Shown here piece after piece: positions 42,487 through 53,748 of a DNA stretch of 64,000 nt. The stretch is from assembly GCA_052143575.1 (NCBI GenBank), contig JBKQSP010000059.1:89090-153089 (forward strand). The letters run 5' to 3'. A program made the translations under genes and the position numbers. Every line of letters begins with the position of its first letter. Within the stretch, counting starts at the first letter, position 1. This DNA is from JAKACA01 sp052143575 (GTDB taxonomy: Bacteria; Actinomycetota; Acidimicrobiia; Acidimicrobiales; Bog-793). Under the pieces are notes generated by a model that saw only the letters and a list, made by a program, of their open reading frames with translations, ran no database searches and was not told the DNA's origin.

Positions 42487-43440
42487 TTAGTCCGGCCGCG
42501 AACGCAGTCTGGATCGCGGGCTCAACAGGTGCTCCGCCCAGGCGAGGACGAGGCGGGAGGCGAGGCCGAGCGCCACGAGCGGCAGCAACGCCCGCTCGGG
42601 CCCTTGCGCCGTCTGCCTGGCGAAGAGCCACATCGACCGGTGATGGGAGACCAGCATCCGGTACGGATGCCGGGATGCGGAGCGGCCTTGCTCGTGCACG
42701 ACCTCGGCCGACGGCTCGTACCAGATCTGCCATCCGGCCTGCCGCAACCGCCAGCAGAGGTCGACGTCTTCCACGTACATGAAGTAGCGCTCGTCGAACC
42801 CGCCGACTTCGTCGAAGGCCTCCCGCCTGACGAGGAGGAACGCTCCGGACACCCAATCGGCCTCGCGTGAGCGGTGCTGCTCCTGGCCGATACGCCGGTA
42901 CCGGCGGGTCCAGGGGTTTCCGCCCCAGAACAAACCCAGAAACCCGTGGCCGATCGCCTCACCCATACCGGGGAACTCCCGGCCCGAGGGGTAGACGACC
43001 CCGGACACCTCCCGCAGCATCGGTCCGACGATGGCGACCTTCGGGCAGTCGTCGAGGACGGCCGCCAGCGAGGCGACCGACCCGGGGCTCGCCACGAGGT
43101 CCGGGTTGCAGACGAGCAGGTACTCGGCCGTCGTCGCGCGGGCGCCGAGGTTGGCGCCGGCTCCGTAGCCGAGGTTGCGGGCGGAGTGGATGGGCTTCGT
43201 CGCCGGCCACGTCATTGCCAACTCGGTCATGGAGGAGTCGGCGGAGGCATTGTCGACCACGACGATCTCGCCCACACCCTCTGCCTGCAGACTGGCGACG
43301 CAGCCCGCCAGCGCTCGGCCGGCGTTGTAGTTGATGATGACGGCGGCCACACGGGCGGCCGGACGGCCGCCGCCGTTCATCTCGGCGTCGTGGGACGCCG
43401 GCCCGGCGCCGTGCGACGAGGCAGCGTCGACGTCACCCAC
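42487..43440 (-). CDS. GT2 glycosyltransferase, WbbL-like rhamnosyltransferase
   Basis: 317 residues. V-A-A-V-I-I-N-Y-N-A-G-R, V-V-V-D-N-A-S-A-D-S-S, N-L-G-Y-G-A-G-A-N, C-N-P-D-L (DxD-like), G-A-F-L-L-V-R-R and Y-V-E-D-V-D-L-C-W-R are the GT2 rhamnosyltransferase pattern. Next to rmlD and a mannose-1-phosphate guanylyltransferase it occupies the wbbL1 position of M. tuberculosis, where the enzyme adds rhamnose to GlcNAc-PP-decaprenol. GTG 43440 overlaps the rmlD stop by eight bases; ATG 43380 is an alternative start. No transmembrane helix is certain; a hydrophobic C-terminal segment may bind the membrane. Confidence 0.82.
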   Translation of the reverse strand: MGDVDAASSHGAGPASHDAEMNGGGRPAARVAAVIINYNAGRALAGCVASLQAEGVGEIVVVDNASADSSMTELAMTWPATKPIHSARNLGYGAGANLGARATTAEYLLVCNPDLVASPGSVASLAAVLDDCPKVAIVGPMLREVSGVVYPSGREFPGMGEAIGHGFLGLFWGGNPWTRRYRRIGQEQHRSREADWVSGAFLLVRREAFDEVGGFDERYFMYVEDVDLCWRLRQAGWQIWYEPSAEVVHEQGRSASRHPYRMLVSHHRSMWLFARQTAQGPERALLPLVALGLASRLVLAWAEHLLSPRSRLRSRPD

Positions 43441-44320
43441 CGAGCAGGTCACCAACAAGACGGGCGAGAGCATCCTGCCAGCTCGGCAGCAGATCCTCGC
43501 CGGCGAGGCGGAGGGCGGCGTTGTCGAGCACCGAGCACGCCGGCCGCGGGGCCGGCCGGGGCGGGTCGAGGTCCGCCGTCACGATGGGTCGTACCCGCTC
43601 AGGGTCCTGGCCGGCGAGGCGGAGGACCTCGCGGGCGAAGCCGTACCAGCTCGTGCTGCCCTGGTTCGTGACGTGGAAGATGCCCGGCCGCCGCGAGACG
43701 GCCAAGTCGACGACCTTGCCGGCGAGATCGCTGGCGAGCGTGGGCGAGCCACACTGGTCGTCCACGAACTTCAGGACGCCGCCCTCGGCGGCGAGGCGGA
43801 GGACGGTCTTTGCCATGTTCGGCCCGTTGCGGCCGACCACCCAGGCCGTCCGAACGATGGTGGCGCCGGCGGCCAGCTCGCGCTCGCCCGCCAGCTTGGA
43901 GCGGCCGTACACCGACATGGGGTTCGGGGCGTCCCACTCGTTGTAGGGCCGCTCGGATGTGCCGTCGAAGACGTAGTCGGTCGAGAGGTAGCAGACGTGG
44001 GCACCGACGATGCGGGCGGCTTCGGCGACGTGGCGGGTGCCAAGGGCGTTCACACGAAAAGCCCGGTCCGGGTCGCCTTCACAGGCGTCAACGGCCGTCC
44101 AGGCAGCTGGGTGGATGATGACATGTGGCTCGGTGCTCACGACGGCCGCCAGTACCGAGTCGCGTGAGGCGATGTCGAGCTGATCCCGCGTCGTGGCGGC
44201 CACTTTCCAGGACGGTCCGCGGTGACGGGCGGCAGCCCGGCGCTCGAGCTCGGCGACGAGCTCGGACCCAACCTGGCCGGCGGCTCCGGTGACGAGGATT
44301 CGCAAGTCTGTCTCAGGCAC
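43433..44320 (-). CDS. rmlD: dTDP-4-dehydrorhamnose reductase
   Basis: 295-residue SDR. L-V-T-G-A-A-G-Q-V-G-S-E-L, H-P-A-A-W-T-A-V-D-A-C-E, S-T-D-Y-V-F-D-G, Y-G-R-S-K and R-T-A-W-V are RmlD signatures. It reduces dTDP-4-keto-rhamnose to dTDP-L-rhamnose. GTG 44320 overlaps the rmlB stop by eight bases (GTGCCTGA); TTG 44308 is an alternative. A standalone RmlC epimerase is not in the window. Confidence 0.92.
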   Translation of the reverse strand: MPETDLRILVTGAAGQVGSELVAELERRAAARHRGPSWKVAATTRDQLDIASRDSVLAAVVSTEPHVIIHPAAWTAVDACEGDPDRAFRVNALGTRHVAEAARIVGAHVCYLSTDYVFDGTSERPYNEWDAPNPMSVYGRSKLAGERELAAGATIVRTAWVVGRNGPNMAKTVLRLAAEGGVLKFVDDQCGSPTLASDLAGKVVDLAVSRRPGIFHVTNQGSTSWYGFAREVLRLAGQDPERVRPIVTADLDPPRPAPRPACSVLDNAALRLAGEDLLPSWQDALARLVGDLLGG

Positions 44321-45404
44321 CCGGCGCGGAGGCCGCACCTGCCGGCGAGGCCTGGGCGGCGGGTGCGGCGATGCCGGAGCCTTCCGGAGCCGTCCCTGGC
44401 TGCGTCCAGGCGTCCTCCACGACGGGCGAGCGCCCAATGAGTGGCTCCCACCACGCCGGGTTGTCACGGAACCAGGCGATCGTGGCGGCGAGACCCTCGT
44501 CGAACCCGACGGCGGGCTCCCATCCGAGCTCCGTCCTGATCTTGGTGGAGTCGAGCAGGTAACGGCGATCGTGGCCGGGCCGATCCGGCACGATCGTCTT
44601 GAGCGACGCCGGTTTACCGGTGGCGGCGAGCACGATGTCGGCGATCTCCTCGATGCTCGCCTCCCGACCCGAGCCCACGAGGTAGGTCTCACCGATGCGG
44701 CCGCGCTCGAGCACGGCCTCGATGGCGCTGCAGTGGTCATCGACATGCAGCCATTCGCGGCGGTTCTGTGTCGATGCGTACAGCGGCAAGTGCTCGCCCT
44801 TGAGCGCCCTCGTGGCGAACAACGGGATCACTTTCTCGGGGAACTGGTACGGGCCGTAGTTGTTGCAGCAGTTCGTGATCGTCGCCCGCAGGCCGAACGT
44901 CTCGCCGTAGGAGCGAACGACGTGGTCAGCGGCTGCCTTGGAGGCGTTGTAGGGCGTCCGCGGTCGATAGGGCGACTCCTCGGTGAAGGCCTCGTCGCTG
45001 TCGAGGGCGAGATCGCCGTACACCTCGCACGTCGAGATGTGATGGAACCGCCCCACCTCGAGGCGGCGGGCGACCTCGCACAGGGCGAGCGTCCCCATGA
45101 CGTTCGTCCTGAAGAAACGCTGCGGATCGAGCACCGCCAGGCTGTTGTGGGACTCGGCGGCGAAGTTGACGATCGTGTCGATCCCGTGAGCGCTGATCGT
45201 GTGCTCCACGCTCGGCTCGTCGGCGATGTCGGCGTGCACGAAGGCGACCTTGCCGGCGGCTTCGAGGTCGGCGAGGTTGGCACGGTTGCCGGCGTAGGTG
45301 AGGGCGTCGAGCACGACGAGCTCGTCGTCCGGCCTTCGGGCCGCCCAGTAGCGGGCGAAGTTCGAGCCGATGAAGCCGGCGCCGCCCGTGATGAGGAGTC
45401 GCAT
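44313..45404 (-). CDS. rmlB: dTDP-glucose 4,6-dehydratase-like protein with Cys in the Asp-Glu site
   Basis: 363 residues. G-G-A-G-F-I-G-S-N-F, F-A-A-E-S-H, T-N-V-M-G-T, Y-N-A-S-K (Tyr152, Lys156) and N-C-C-N-N-Y-G-P-Y-Q-F-P-E-K are standard RmlB features, ending with a Pro/Ala-rich tail. The usual catalytic S-T-D-E-V-Y-G reads S-T-C-E-V-Y-G (Cys126-Glu127), and F-A-A-E-S-H is followed by N-S-L-A rather than V-D-R-S. In RmlB the Asp protonates the C4 keto group, so either Cys substitutes, or the enzyme belongs to a variant clade with another substrate. Next to rmlD, the dTDP-rhamnose role is still the simplest reading. Confidence 0.82.
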   Translation of the reverse strand: MRLLITGGAGFIGSNFARYWAARRPDDELVVLDALTYAGNRANLADLEAAGKVAFVHADIADEPSVEHTISAHGIDTIVNFAAESHNSLAVLDPQRFFRTNVMGTLALCEVARRLEVGRFHHISTCEVYGDLALDSDEAFTEESPYRPRTPYNASKAAADHVVRSYGETFGLRATITNCCNNYGPYQFPEKVIPLFATRALKGEHLPLYASTQNRREWLHVDDHCSAIEAVLERGRIGETYLVGSGREASIEEIADIVLAATGKPASLKTIVPDRPGHDRRYLLDSTKIRTELGWEPAVGFDEGLAATIAWFRDNPAWWEPLIGRSPVVEDAWTQPGTAPEGSGIAAPAAQASPAGAASAPGA

Positions 45405-45506
45405 GAGACGCAGGCTACGCCGCCGCCACGTTCGGTTGGCAACAGCGCGGCCCCGTCGGGCGGGCGGCGGTCTCGTGCCGGCGGCGAGGGGCCGGCCCAC
45501 CGCCCG

Positions 45507-46409
45507 TCAGCGCAGGTGGACGACGTCGCCGGCCGCGACGGCGCGGATGCACGCCCCGATGTCCACCAGGAGGTGGCCGTCGTCGTTGACGTCGAGAGCA
45601 CGGCCGACGAACGACTCATCTGCGAGCTCGACTCGCACGACGCGGCCGATCGTCGAGAGGTTTCGCCGGTACTCGGCCGCCATGGACCGAGCACCGGCCG
45701 GGCTGCTCGTGAGGACGGCGTAGCGCTGGGCGACACGGTCGAGCAAGCGGTCCGCCACGGCATCCCGGTCCACCGGCAAGCCGGCGACACGGTCGAGGGA
45801 CGTGGCGCTGGCGATGATGGCGGTGGCGTCCGGGTCGTCTCTCGGAGGCCAGTCCGCCGGCCAGTTGCAGTTGATCCCGATGCCCACGACGAGGCCGGGT
45901 CCTTCCCCCCGGCCGCCCGTGGTGGGCACGGAGCCGGCCCCCTCGGCGGGTGGCCAGACCACTTCGGCCAGCAAGCCGGCGACCTTGCGCTCGCCTGCCT
46001 GCAGGTCGTTCGGCCACTTGCAGGTCAGCTCCACGGCGGCGGCGTCGGCGCAGGCGTCACGAGCGGCGAGGGCCACGAGCCATGAGATGACGTGCCACTC
46101 GCCGAGCGGCAGCTGGGGGCGAAACAGCACCGAGCACAGCACCGAGCCGCCCGCCACATCTGCCCACCTGCGCCCGAGACGGCCCCTGCCGGCCGTCTGG
46201 CGCTCGGCGAGAACCGTCGTCCCCTCGGGCGCTCCGTCACGGGCGAGGTCCGCCGCGTAACGGTTCGTCGAGTCCACGACCTGCAGCCTGTGCGGGGAAC
46301 GGAACAGCATCCCGGCGCTTAGCCTCGTGGACGCCTCGGCGTCGGGGGTAGCCTGCTCGGCTGAGCCCTGCTGGGCAGCGAGATCCCTCTTCGTCGGATC
46401 GTCGGCCAT
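45507..46409 (-). CDS. birA: Biotin--[acetyl-CoA-carboxylase] ligase BirA (no HTH)
   Basis: 300 residues. Catalytic G-R-G-R-L-G-R-R-W biotinyl-AMP loop, C-K-W-P-N-D-L, K-V-A-G-L-L-A-E and G-I-G-I-N-C-N are the biotin-ligase core; a small C-terminal SH3-like domain follows. The N-terminal 35 residues are polar with no helix-turn-helix, so it is a group I ligase. It diverges from a biotin carboxylase gene 33 bp away, whose BCCP lysine it presumably biotinylates. Confidence 0.93.
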   Translation of the reverse strand: MADDPTKRDLAAQQGSAEQATPDAEASTRLSAGMLFRSPHRLQVVDSTNRYAADLARDGAPEGTTVLAERQTAGRGRLGRRWADVAGGSVLCSVLFRPQLPLGEWHVISWLVALAARDACADAAAVELTCKWPNDLQAGERKVAGLLAEVVWPPAEGAGSVPTTGGRGEGPGLVVGIGINCNWPADWPPRDDPDATAIIASATSLDRVAGLPVDRDAVADRLLDRVAQRYAVLTSSPAGARSMAAEYRRNLSTIGRVVRVELADESFVGRALDVNDDGHLLVDIGACIRAVAAGDVVHLR

Positions 46410-46442
46410 CGGCAGGCGACCTTAGGCCGAGGAAGGGGAGCC

Positions 46443-48230
46443 GTGTTCGAAAAGGTGTTGATCGCCAATCGGGGCGAGATCGCCGTACGCGTGATTCGCA
46501 CCTGCCGAGAGCTCGGGATCGCCACGGTCGCCGTCTATTCGGAGCTCGACCGCGACGCCCTGCACGTCCGCTTGGCGGACGAGGCGTACTCCCTCGGCGG
46601 CCACACCGCAGCCGAGAGCTACCTCAACACCGAGGCGATCCTGTCGGCCATCGAGCGGAGCGGGGCCGACGCCGTGCACCCCGGATACGGCTTCTTCTCC
46701 GAGAACGCCGCCTTCGCACGTGCCATCGCCGCCGCCGGCGGCACCTTCATCGGGCCGCCACCGGAGGCCATCGAGGTCATGGGCGACAAGATCTCGTCCC
46801 GCATCGCCGCCGAGGCCGCCGGTGTCGCCGGCGTGCCTGGGCGCAGCGAGCCGCTCACCAATGCTTCCGAGGTGGTGGCATTCGGCGAGGAGCACGGATG
46901 GCCGGTGGCCATCAAGGCCGCCTTCGGCGGGGGCGGGCGAGGGATGAAGGTCGTGAACGGCCCCGACGAGGCCGCCGAGGCGATGGAGTCGGCTCAGCGG
47001 GAAGCGACGGCCTACTTCGGGCGACCGGAGGTCTACCCCGAGCGCTATCTCAGCTGGCCGCGTCACATCGAGATGCAGGTCTTCGCGGACAAGCAGGGCA
47101 ACGCCCTCTGGCTGGGCGAGCGCGACTGCTCCTACCAGCGCCGCCATCAAAAGCTCATCGAGGAGTCGCCGGCGCCCGAGTTTCCTGACGAGGTGCGGCA
47201 GGCGATGGGCGAGGCCTCCGTCCGCATCTGCAAGGCCTGTGCCTACGAGGGGGCCGGCACGGTCGAGTTCCTCTATGAGGGGGGCGCCTTCTACTTCCTC
47301 GAGATGAACACCCGCCTCCAAGTGGAGCATCCCGTCACCGAGCTCGTGACGGGTCTCGACCTCGTGGCGCTGCAGCTGCGGGTGGCCGCCGGCGAGCCCA
47401 TCGGGTTCACGCAAGCGGACCTCGCGAGCCGCCGCCGTGGGCATGCCATCGAGTGCCGCCTGAACGCCGAGGATCCGACCGGTGGGAGGTTCCTCCCGAG
47501 CCCGGGACGCATCTCGCGCTTTCGCCCACCGGGCGGCTTCGGTGTTCGCACCGACGCCGGCTACGACTCCGGCGACACCGTCAGCCAGTTCTACGACAAC
47601 CTCGTCGCCAAGGTCGTCGTGTGGGGCGACGACCGTGAGACGGCTCGGCGCCGCATGCAGCGAGCGCTCCTGGAAACGGTGGTCGAGGGCATCGCCACGA
47701 CGATCCCGGCCCACGAGGCGATCCTGGCCCACGCCGATTTCATCGCCGCCACCCACTCGACACGATGGGTGGAGGAGCGCCTCGACTTCGCCTCGCTGCC
47801 CACCCGCGACGCCGCCGCGACGCCGGCGGAAGCGGAAAGCGAACGCCGTGTCCTTCGGGAGGTCGATGCCGAGGTCGACGGCCGGCGCTACCGAGTCAAG
47901 CTCTGGGTGCCGGAGACGGGCGCTGCCGCCGGAGGGCTGGGCTCCGGCTCCGGCGCCGGTGGAGGGGCCGGCCGCGCCTCGCGGCCGCGGTCGTCGGGGG
48001 CCCCCGTCCCCGGCGGCGACGGGCGGGTCACCGTGCCGATGCAGGGAACGATCGTGAAGGTCCTCGTGAGCGAAGGAGACACCGTGGAAGCTGGCGAGAC
48101 GATCTGTGTCCTCGAGGCGATGAAGATGGAGAACCCCGTCAACACCGATCGGGCGGGCACCGTGAAGGAGCTGAAGGTGGCGGTGGGAGACGCCCTCGGC
48201 GCCGGCGACGTCGTGGCGGTGATCGCGTGA
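46443..48230 (+). CDS. Acyl-CoA carboxylase biotin carboxylase/BCCP (alpha) subunit
   Basis: 595 residues. Biotin carboxylase domain 1-450: L-I-A-N-R-G-E-I-A-V-R, H-P-G-Y-G-F-F-S-E-N, G-G-G-G-R-G-M-K, E-M-N-T-R-L-Q-V-E-H. A Gly/Ser-rich hinge (about 500-525) precedes a BCCP domain with E-A-M-K-M-E and biotinyl Lys561. It carboxylates biotin for acetyl- or propionyl-CoA carboxylase; the beta subunit is elsewhere. Start GTG 46443 has AGGAAGGGGAG upstream. Nearby methylmalonyl-CoA mutase favours a propionyl-CoA role, but AccA-type multifunction is typical of actinobacteria. Confidence 0.92.
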   Translation: MFEKVLIANRGEIAVRVIRTCRELGIATVAVYSELDRDALHVRLADEAYSLGGHTAAESYLNTEAILSAIERSGADAVHPGYGFFSENAAFARAIAAAGGTFIGPPPEAIEVMGDKISSRIAAEAAGVAGVPGRSEPLTNASEVVAFGEEHGWPVAIKAAFGGGGRGMKVVNGPDEAAEAMESAQREATAYFGRPEVYPERYLSWPRHIEMQVFADKQGNALWLGERDCSYQRRHQKLIEESPAPEFPDEVRQAMGEASVRICKACAYEGAGTVEFLYEGGAFYFLEMNTRLQVEHPVTELVTGLDLVALQLRVAAGEPIGFTQADLASRRRGHAIECRLNAEDPTGGRFLPSPGRISRFRPPGGFGVRTDAGYDSGDTVSQFYDNLVAKVVVWGDDRETARRRMQRALLETVVEGIATTIPAHEAILAHADFIAATHSTRWVEERLDFASLPTRDAAATPAEAESERRVLREVDAEVDGRRYRVKLWVPETGAAAGGLGSGSGAGGGAGRASRPRSSGAPVPGGDGRVTVPMQGTIVKVLVSEGDTVEAGETICVLEAMKMENPVNTDRAGTVKELKVAVGDALGAGDVVAVIA

Positions 48231-49408
48231 GCGGGGCCGCTGCCGCGCTGAAGGAGCGGGCTGCCGCAGCCGTCGCCAGGGACCGGGACAGCCTCATCGG
48301 CTTGTCGCACCGCATCCATGCCAAGCCGGAGCTGGGCTTCGAGGAGGAGAGCGCCTCGGCCTGGTGTGCCGAGCAGCTCGCCGAGGCCGGGCTCGCGGTC
48401 GAGATGGGAGTCTGCGACTTGCCGACCGCCTTCGTCGCCTCTGCCGGCTCAGGGCCGTTCGTTCTCGCCATCTGCGCCGAGTACGACGCCCTTCCCGGGA
48501 TCGGGCACGCCTGTGGGCACAACGTGATCGCCTCGGCCGCCATCGGCGCCGGACGGGCGCTCGCCCCCATCGCCGACGATCTCGGCATCACGATCAGGGT
48601 GCTCGGGACGCCGGCAGAAGAAGGTGGCGGTGGGAAGGTGCTCATGATGGAGCGGGGGGGTTTCGACGGGGTGAACGCCGCCATGATGGTGCACCCGGCG
48701 CCCGCCGAGCTCGACCGCATGCCCTGTCTCGCCGTCGAGCACTTCGACGTCGTCTACCACGGCAAGGAGGCGCACGCATCGGCCTTCCCCGAGCGGGGCA
48801 TCAATGCCGCCGACGCCCTCACCGTCGCCCAGGTGGCCGTCGGCCTCCTGCGCCAGCATGCCGACTTCGGCGACCAGGTGCACGGGATCGTGACCCTCGG
48901 GGGGGCGGCACCCAACATCGTGCCCGCTCATACCAAGGCCAAGTACTACGTGAGGGCGCGCACGCTCAAGGCCTTGGAGGAATGGTCGCCGCGGGTGAGG
49001 CGGTGTTTCGAGGCGGGGGCGCTCGCCACGGGGTCGACCTTCGAGATCGTGCCGCAGGGACCGACCTACTCCGAGTTCCACACCGACGAGGTGATGGCCG
49101 GCCTCTACCGGGCGAACGCCACGCAGCTGGGGCGGGTCTTCCCGCCGCCAGGAGATCGCCCCATGAGCGGATCGACCGACATGGCCAACGTCTCGTTGTC
49201 GATCCCGGCCATCCACCCCATGCTCGGCTTGGACTCCTTCCCGGCCGTGAACCACCAGCCCGAGTTCACGGCGGCCGCCGGCGGTGCCGTCGCCGATCAG
49301 GCCGTGCTCGACGGGGCGACGGCCATGGCCTGGACCGTGATCGACCTTGCCTGCAGCCCGGAGGAACGCCGCCGCCTGACGGCGGAGGCCTACCGCCACG
49401 ACGCCTGA
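48227..49408 (+). CDS. M20-family amidohydrolase/peptidase
   Basis: 393 residues. H-R-I-H-A-K-P-E-L-G-F-E-E, E-Y-D-A-L-P-G-I-G-H-A-C-G-H-N, G-T-P-A-E-E-G-G-G-G-K and the dimerisation-domain H-A-S are hallmarks of the AbgB/carboxypeptidase-like M20D group (aminobenzoyl-glutamate- or N-acyl-amino-acid hydrolases). GTG 48227 overlaps the carboxylase stop as GTGA. Physiological substrate unknown; co-translation with the biotin carboxylase subunit is unexpected for this enzyme class. Confidence 0.87.
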   Translation: MSGAAAALKERAAAAVARDRDSLIGLSHRIHAKPELGFEEESASAWCAEQLAEAGLAVEMGVCDLPTAFVASAGSGPFVLAICAEYDALPGIGHACGHNVIASAAIGAGRALAPIADDLGITIRVLGTPAEEGGGGKVLMMERGGFDGVNAAMMVHPAPAELDRMPCLAVEHFDVVYHGKEAHASAFPERGINAADALTVAQVAVGLLRQHADFGDQVHGIVTLGGAAPNIVPAHTKAKYYVRARTLKALEEWSPRVRRCFEAGALATGSTFEIVPQGPTYSEFHTDEVMAGLYRANATQLGRVFPPPGDRPMSGSTDMANVSLSIPAIHPMLGLDSFPAVNHQPEFTAAAGGAVADQAVLDGATAMAWTVIDLACSPEERRRLTAEAYRHDA

Positions 49409-49410
49409 GC

Positions 49411-49907
49411 TCAGATGGGCTCGGCTGAGCCCCACTGCGTGATCCGGCGAACGAGAGCCGCCAGGTCGGTCGGGTAGACCGACTCCGTTGTCGCCTCCAG
49501 CTCGTCGAGGGTCCACCAGCGGTAACCGGTGACGGAGCGGCGTTCGTCGTCGGTCCAGCCGCGGTCGTCGAGGTCCGTGCCGGCGCCGACGATGGGAACC
49601 TGCACGGCGAAGAAACGCTGCCGCTGCCGGTACGTCACTCCCTCGAAGGCGAATTCGACCTCGTCCTCACGCACGACGGGGCCGGGGACCAGCAGCTCGA
49701 AACCCGCCTCCTCCCTGAGCTCTCGAGCCGCCGCCTCGACGAAGGTCTCCGCTGCGTCGAGGCCACCGCCGGGGGTGAACCAGAACTGCACATCGGGAAC
49801 GGCGGGATCGAGACCGCGAAACAACAGCACCGAGCCGTCACGGTCCTTCACGATGACACGTGCCCCCGTGCGCGGCTCGGGCGCCGCCGGCGCCGACCTC
49901 GCCGCCG

Positions 49908-49911
<4 letters not shown>
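49411..49911 (-). CDS. NUDIX hydrolase
   Basis: 166 residues. The Nudix box G-x5-E-x7-R-E-L-R-E-E-A-G-F is complete (GGGLDAAETFVEAAARELREEAGFE). It hydrolyses a nucleoside diphosphate linked to another group. TTG 49911 overlaps the mutase stop as TTGA; there is no ATG or GTG before the fold begins. Its 3' end is 2 bp from the convergent M20 gene, with no terminator between. Confidence 0.87.
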
Positions 49912-51515
<1,604 letters not shown>

Positions 51516-51601
51516 GCCTCAAGCGTAAGAGCCGCGCCCCCACCTGTCATCCTGAGGCCTTGTGGCCCCAACAGACCCGCAGCCGGCCGCCCCGCCAGCC
51601 C

Positions 51602-52774
<1,173 letters not shown>

Positions 52775-52979
52775 CGGCTGGATGCCTCCTGATCAGGTAC
52801 CTCGTTGCTCCTTCTCAGAAACCCTACCCGTTCACTCAACATTCCCCGAACCTGCGACCGAGTCGCGCCGACGGCATGAAGAGGTATTGAACATCATGAA
52901 ATACTATGAAAGCCTGATATTGGGTGCTCGTGAGCTCACGTGGCGCCAGCCCAGAATCCCTCTTCCTCCTGGAGGCGAC
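52775..52979. promoter_or_regulatory. Divergent promoter region with palindromes and an AT-rich island
   Basis: Between the ThiF fusion and the gene at 52980. CCTGATCAGG (52788-52797) and GTGAGCTCAC (52930-52939) are perfect 10-bp palindromes. Positions about 52877-52925 are strikingly AT-rich for this genome, suggesting one or two promoters. I could not assign a clean -35/-10 pair in either direction. GGAGG at 52971-52975 serves the plus gene. Confidence 0.45.
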
Positions 52980-53705
52980 ATGACCCCGGTGTACTCCCCG
53001 TATGACCACGCCAGCCCGGACCTACAGCCGCCGCCGCTGCGAATCGAGGCGTGGCTCGACCCGGTGGTCGACGAGGTCGGCCACGATCCGCGTTCCGCCT
53101 ATGTCGAGACGTACTGGTTGCCGGTCCTCGGGCCCTCCACGACGTGGCTGCTCCGGAGGTTTGCCACTCATCTCGACGATGTGCCCGGAGGTCTCGAGCT
53201 CGACCAGGAGGATCTTGCGAGAGCCTTGGGCCTCGGCGAGCGCTCCGGGCCGAACGCACCGTTTGCTCGCACGCTCAAGCGGTGCGTGGACTTCGACATG
53301 GCTCACTGGAGGCAGACATCGCTCGCCGTGCGGCGCTACCTGCCGCCGCTGGCGGGGCGGCACCTGCGGCGGCTGCCTGAGTCGCTCCAGCGCCGGCACG
53401 CCAGGGAGACCAGCCTCAGCCGGCCGAGCGTGCTGACCGACCGGCTCCGCCTGCACGGCCGGCGGCTCGCCCTGAGCCTGCTCGACTATGGGGAGGACCG
53501 CTCCGCCGTGGAGCAGCAGTTGATGCGCTGGGCCTTCCATCCGGCCTTGGCGAGCGAATGCGCCAGTTGGGCGCTGCTCGAGCACGCCCGGCGACGCAGC
53601 GCCCAGGCCGCCCATCCCGCGCGAGGCGCACCCAGCAATGTGCCGACAGCCGCCCGGTCGGAGCGGCAGGTCGAAGCCCGCCTGGAGAGCCCTGAGGCGA
53701 CGTGA
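52980..53705 (+). CDS. Conserved-looking protein of unknown function
   Basis: 241 residues starting at ATG 52980 with GGAGG five bases before. Central segment 20-140 looks folded and helical: DPVVDEVGHDPRSAYVETYW, then LPVLGPSTTWLLRRFATHL and RTLKRCVDFDMAHW. The remainder is Arg/Leu-rich helix ending in a polar tail. The composition, with a possible winged-helix-like core, hints at nucleic-acid binding, but there is no recognisable motif. It lies 43 bp upstream of metH in the same direction, so co-regulation with methionine synthesis is possible. Confidence 0.65.
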   Translation: MTPVYSPYDHASPDLQPPPLRIEAWLDPVVDEVGHDPRSAYVETYWLPVLGPSTTWLLRRFATHLDDVPGGLELDQEDLARALGLGERSGPNAPFARTLKRCVDFDMAHWRQTSLAVRRYLPPLAGRHLRRLPESLQRRHARETSLSRPSVLTDRLRLHGRRLALSLLDYGEDRSAVEQQLMRWAFHPALASECASWALLEHARRRSAQAAHPARGAPSNVPTAARSERQVEARLESPEAT

Positions 53706-53748
53706 ACGTCGGGGCCCTCAGGCGGCTCCAAGTAGAATCCGTCGGAAG

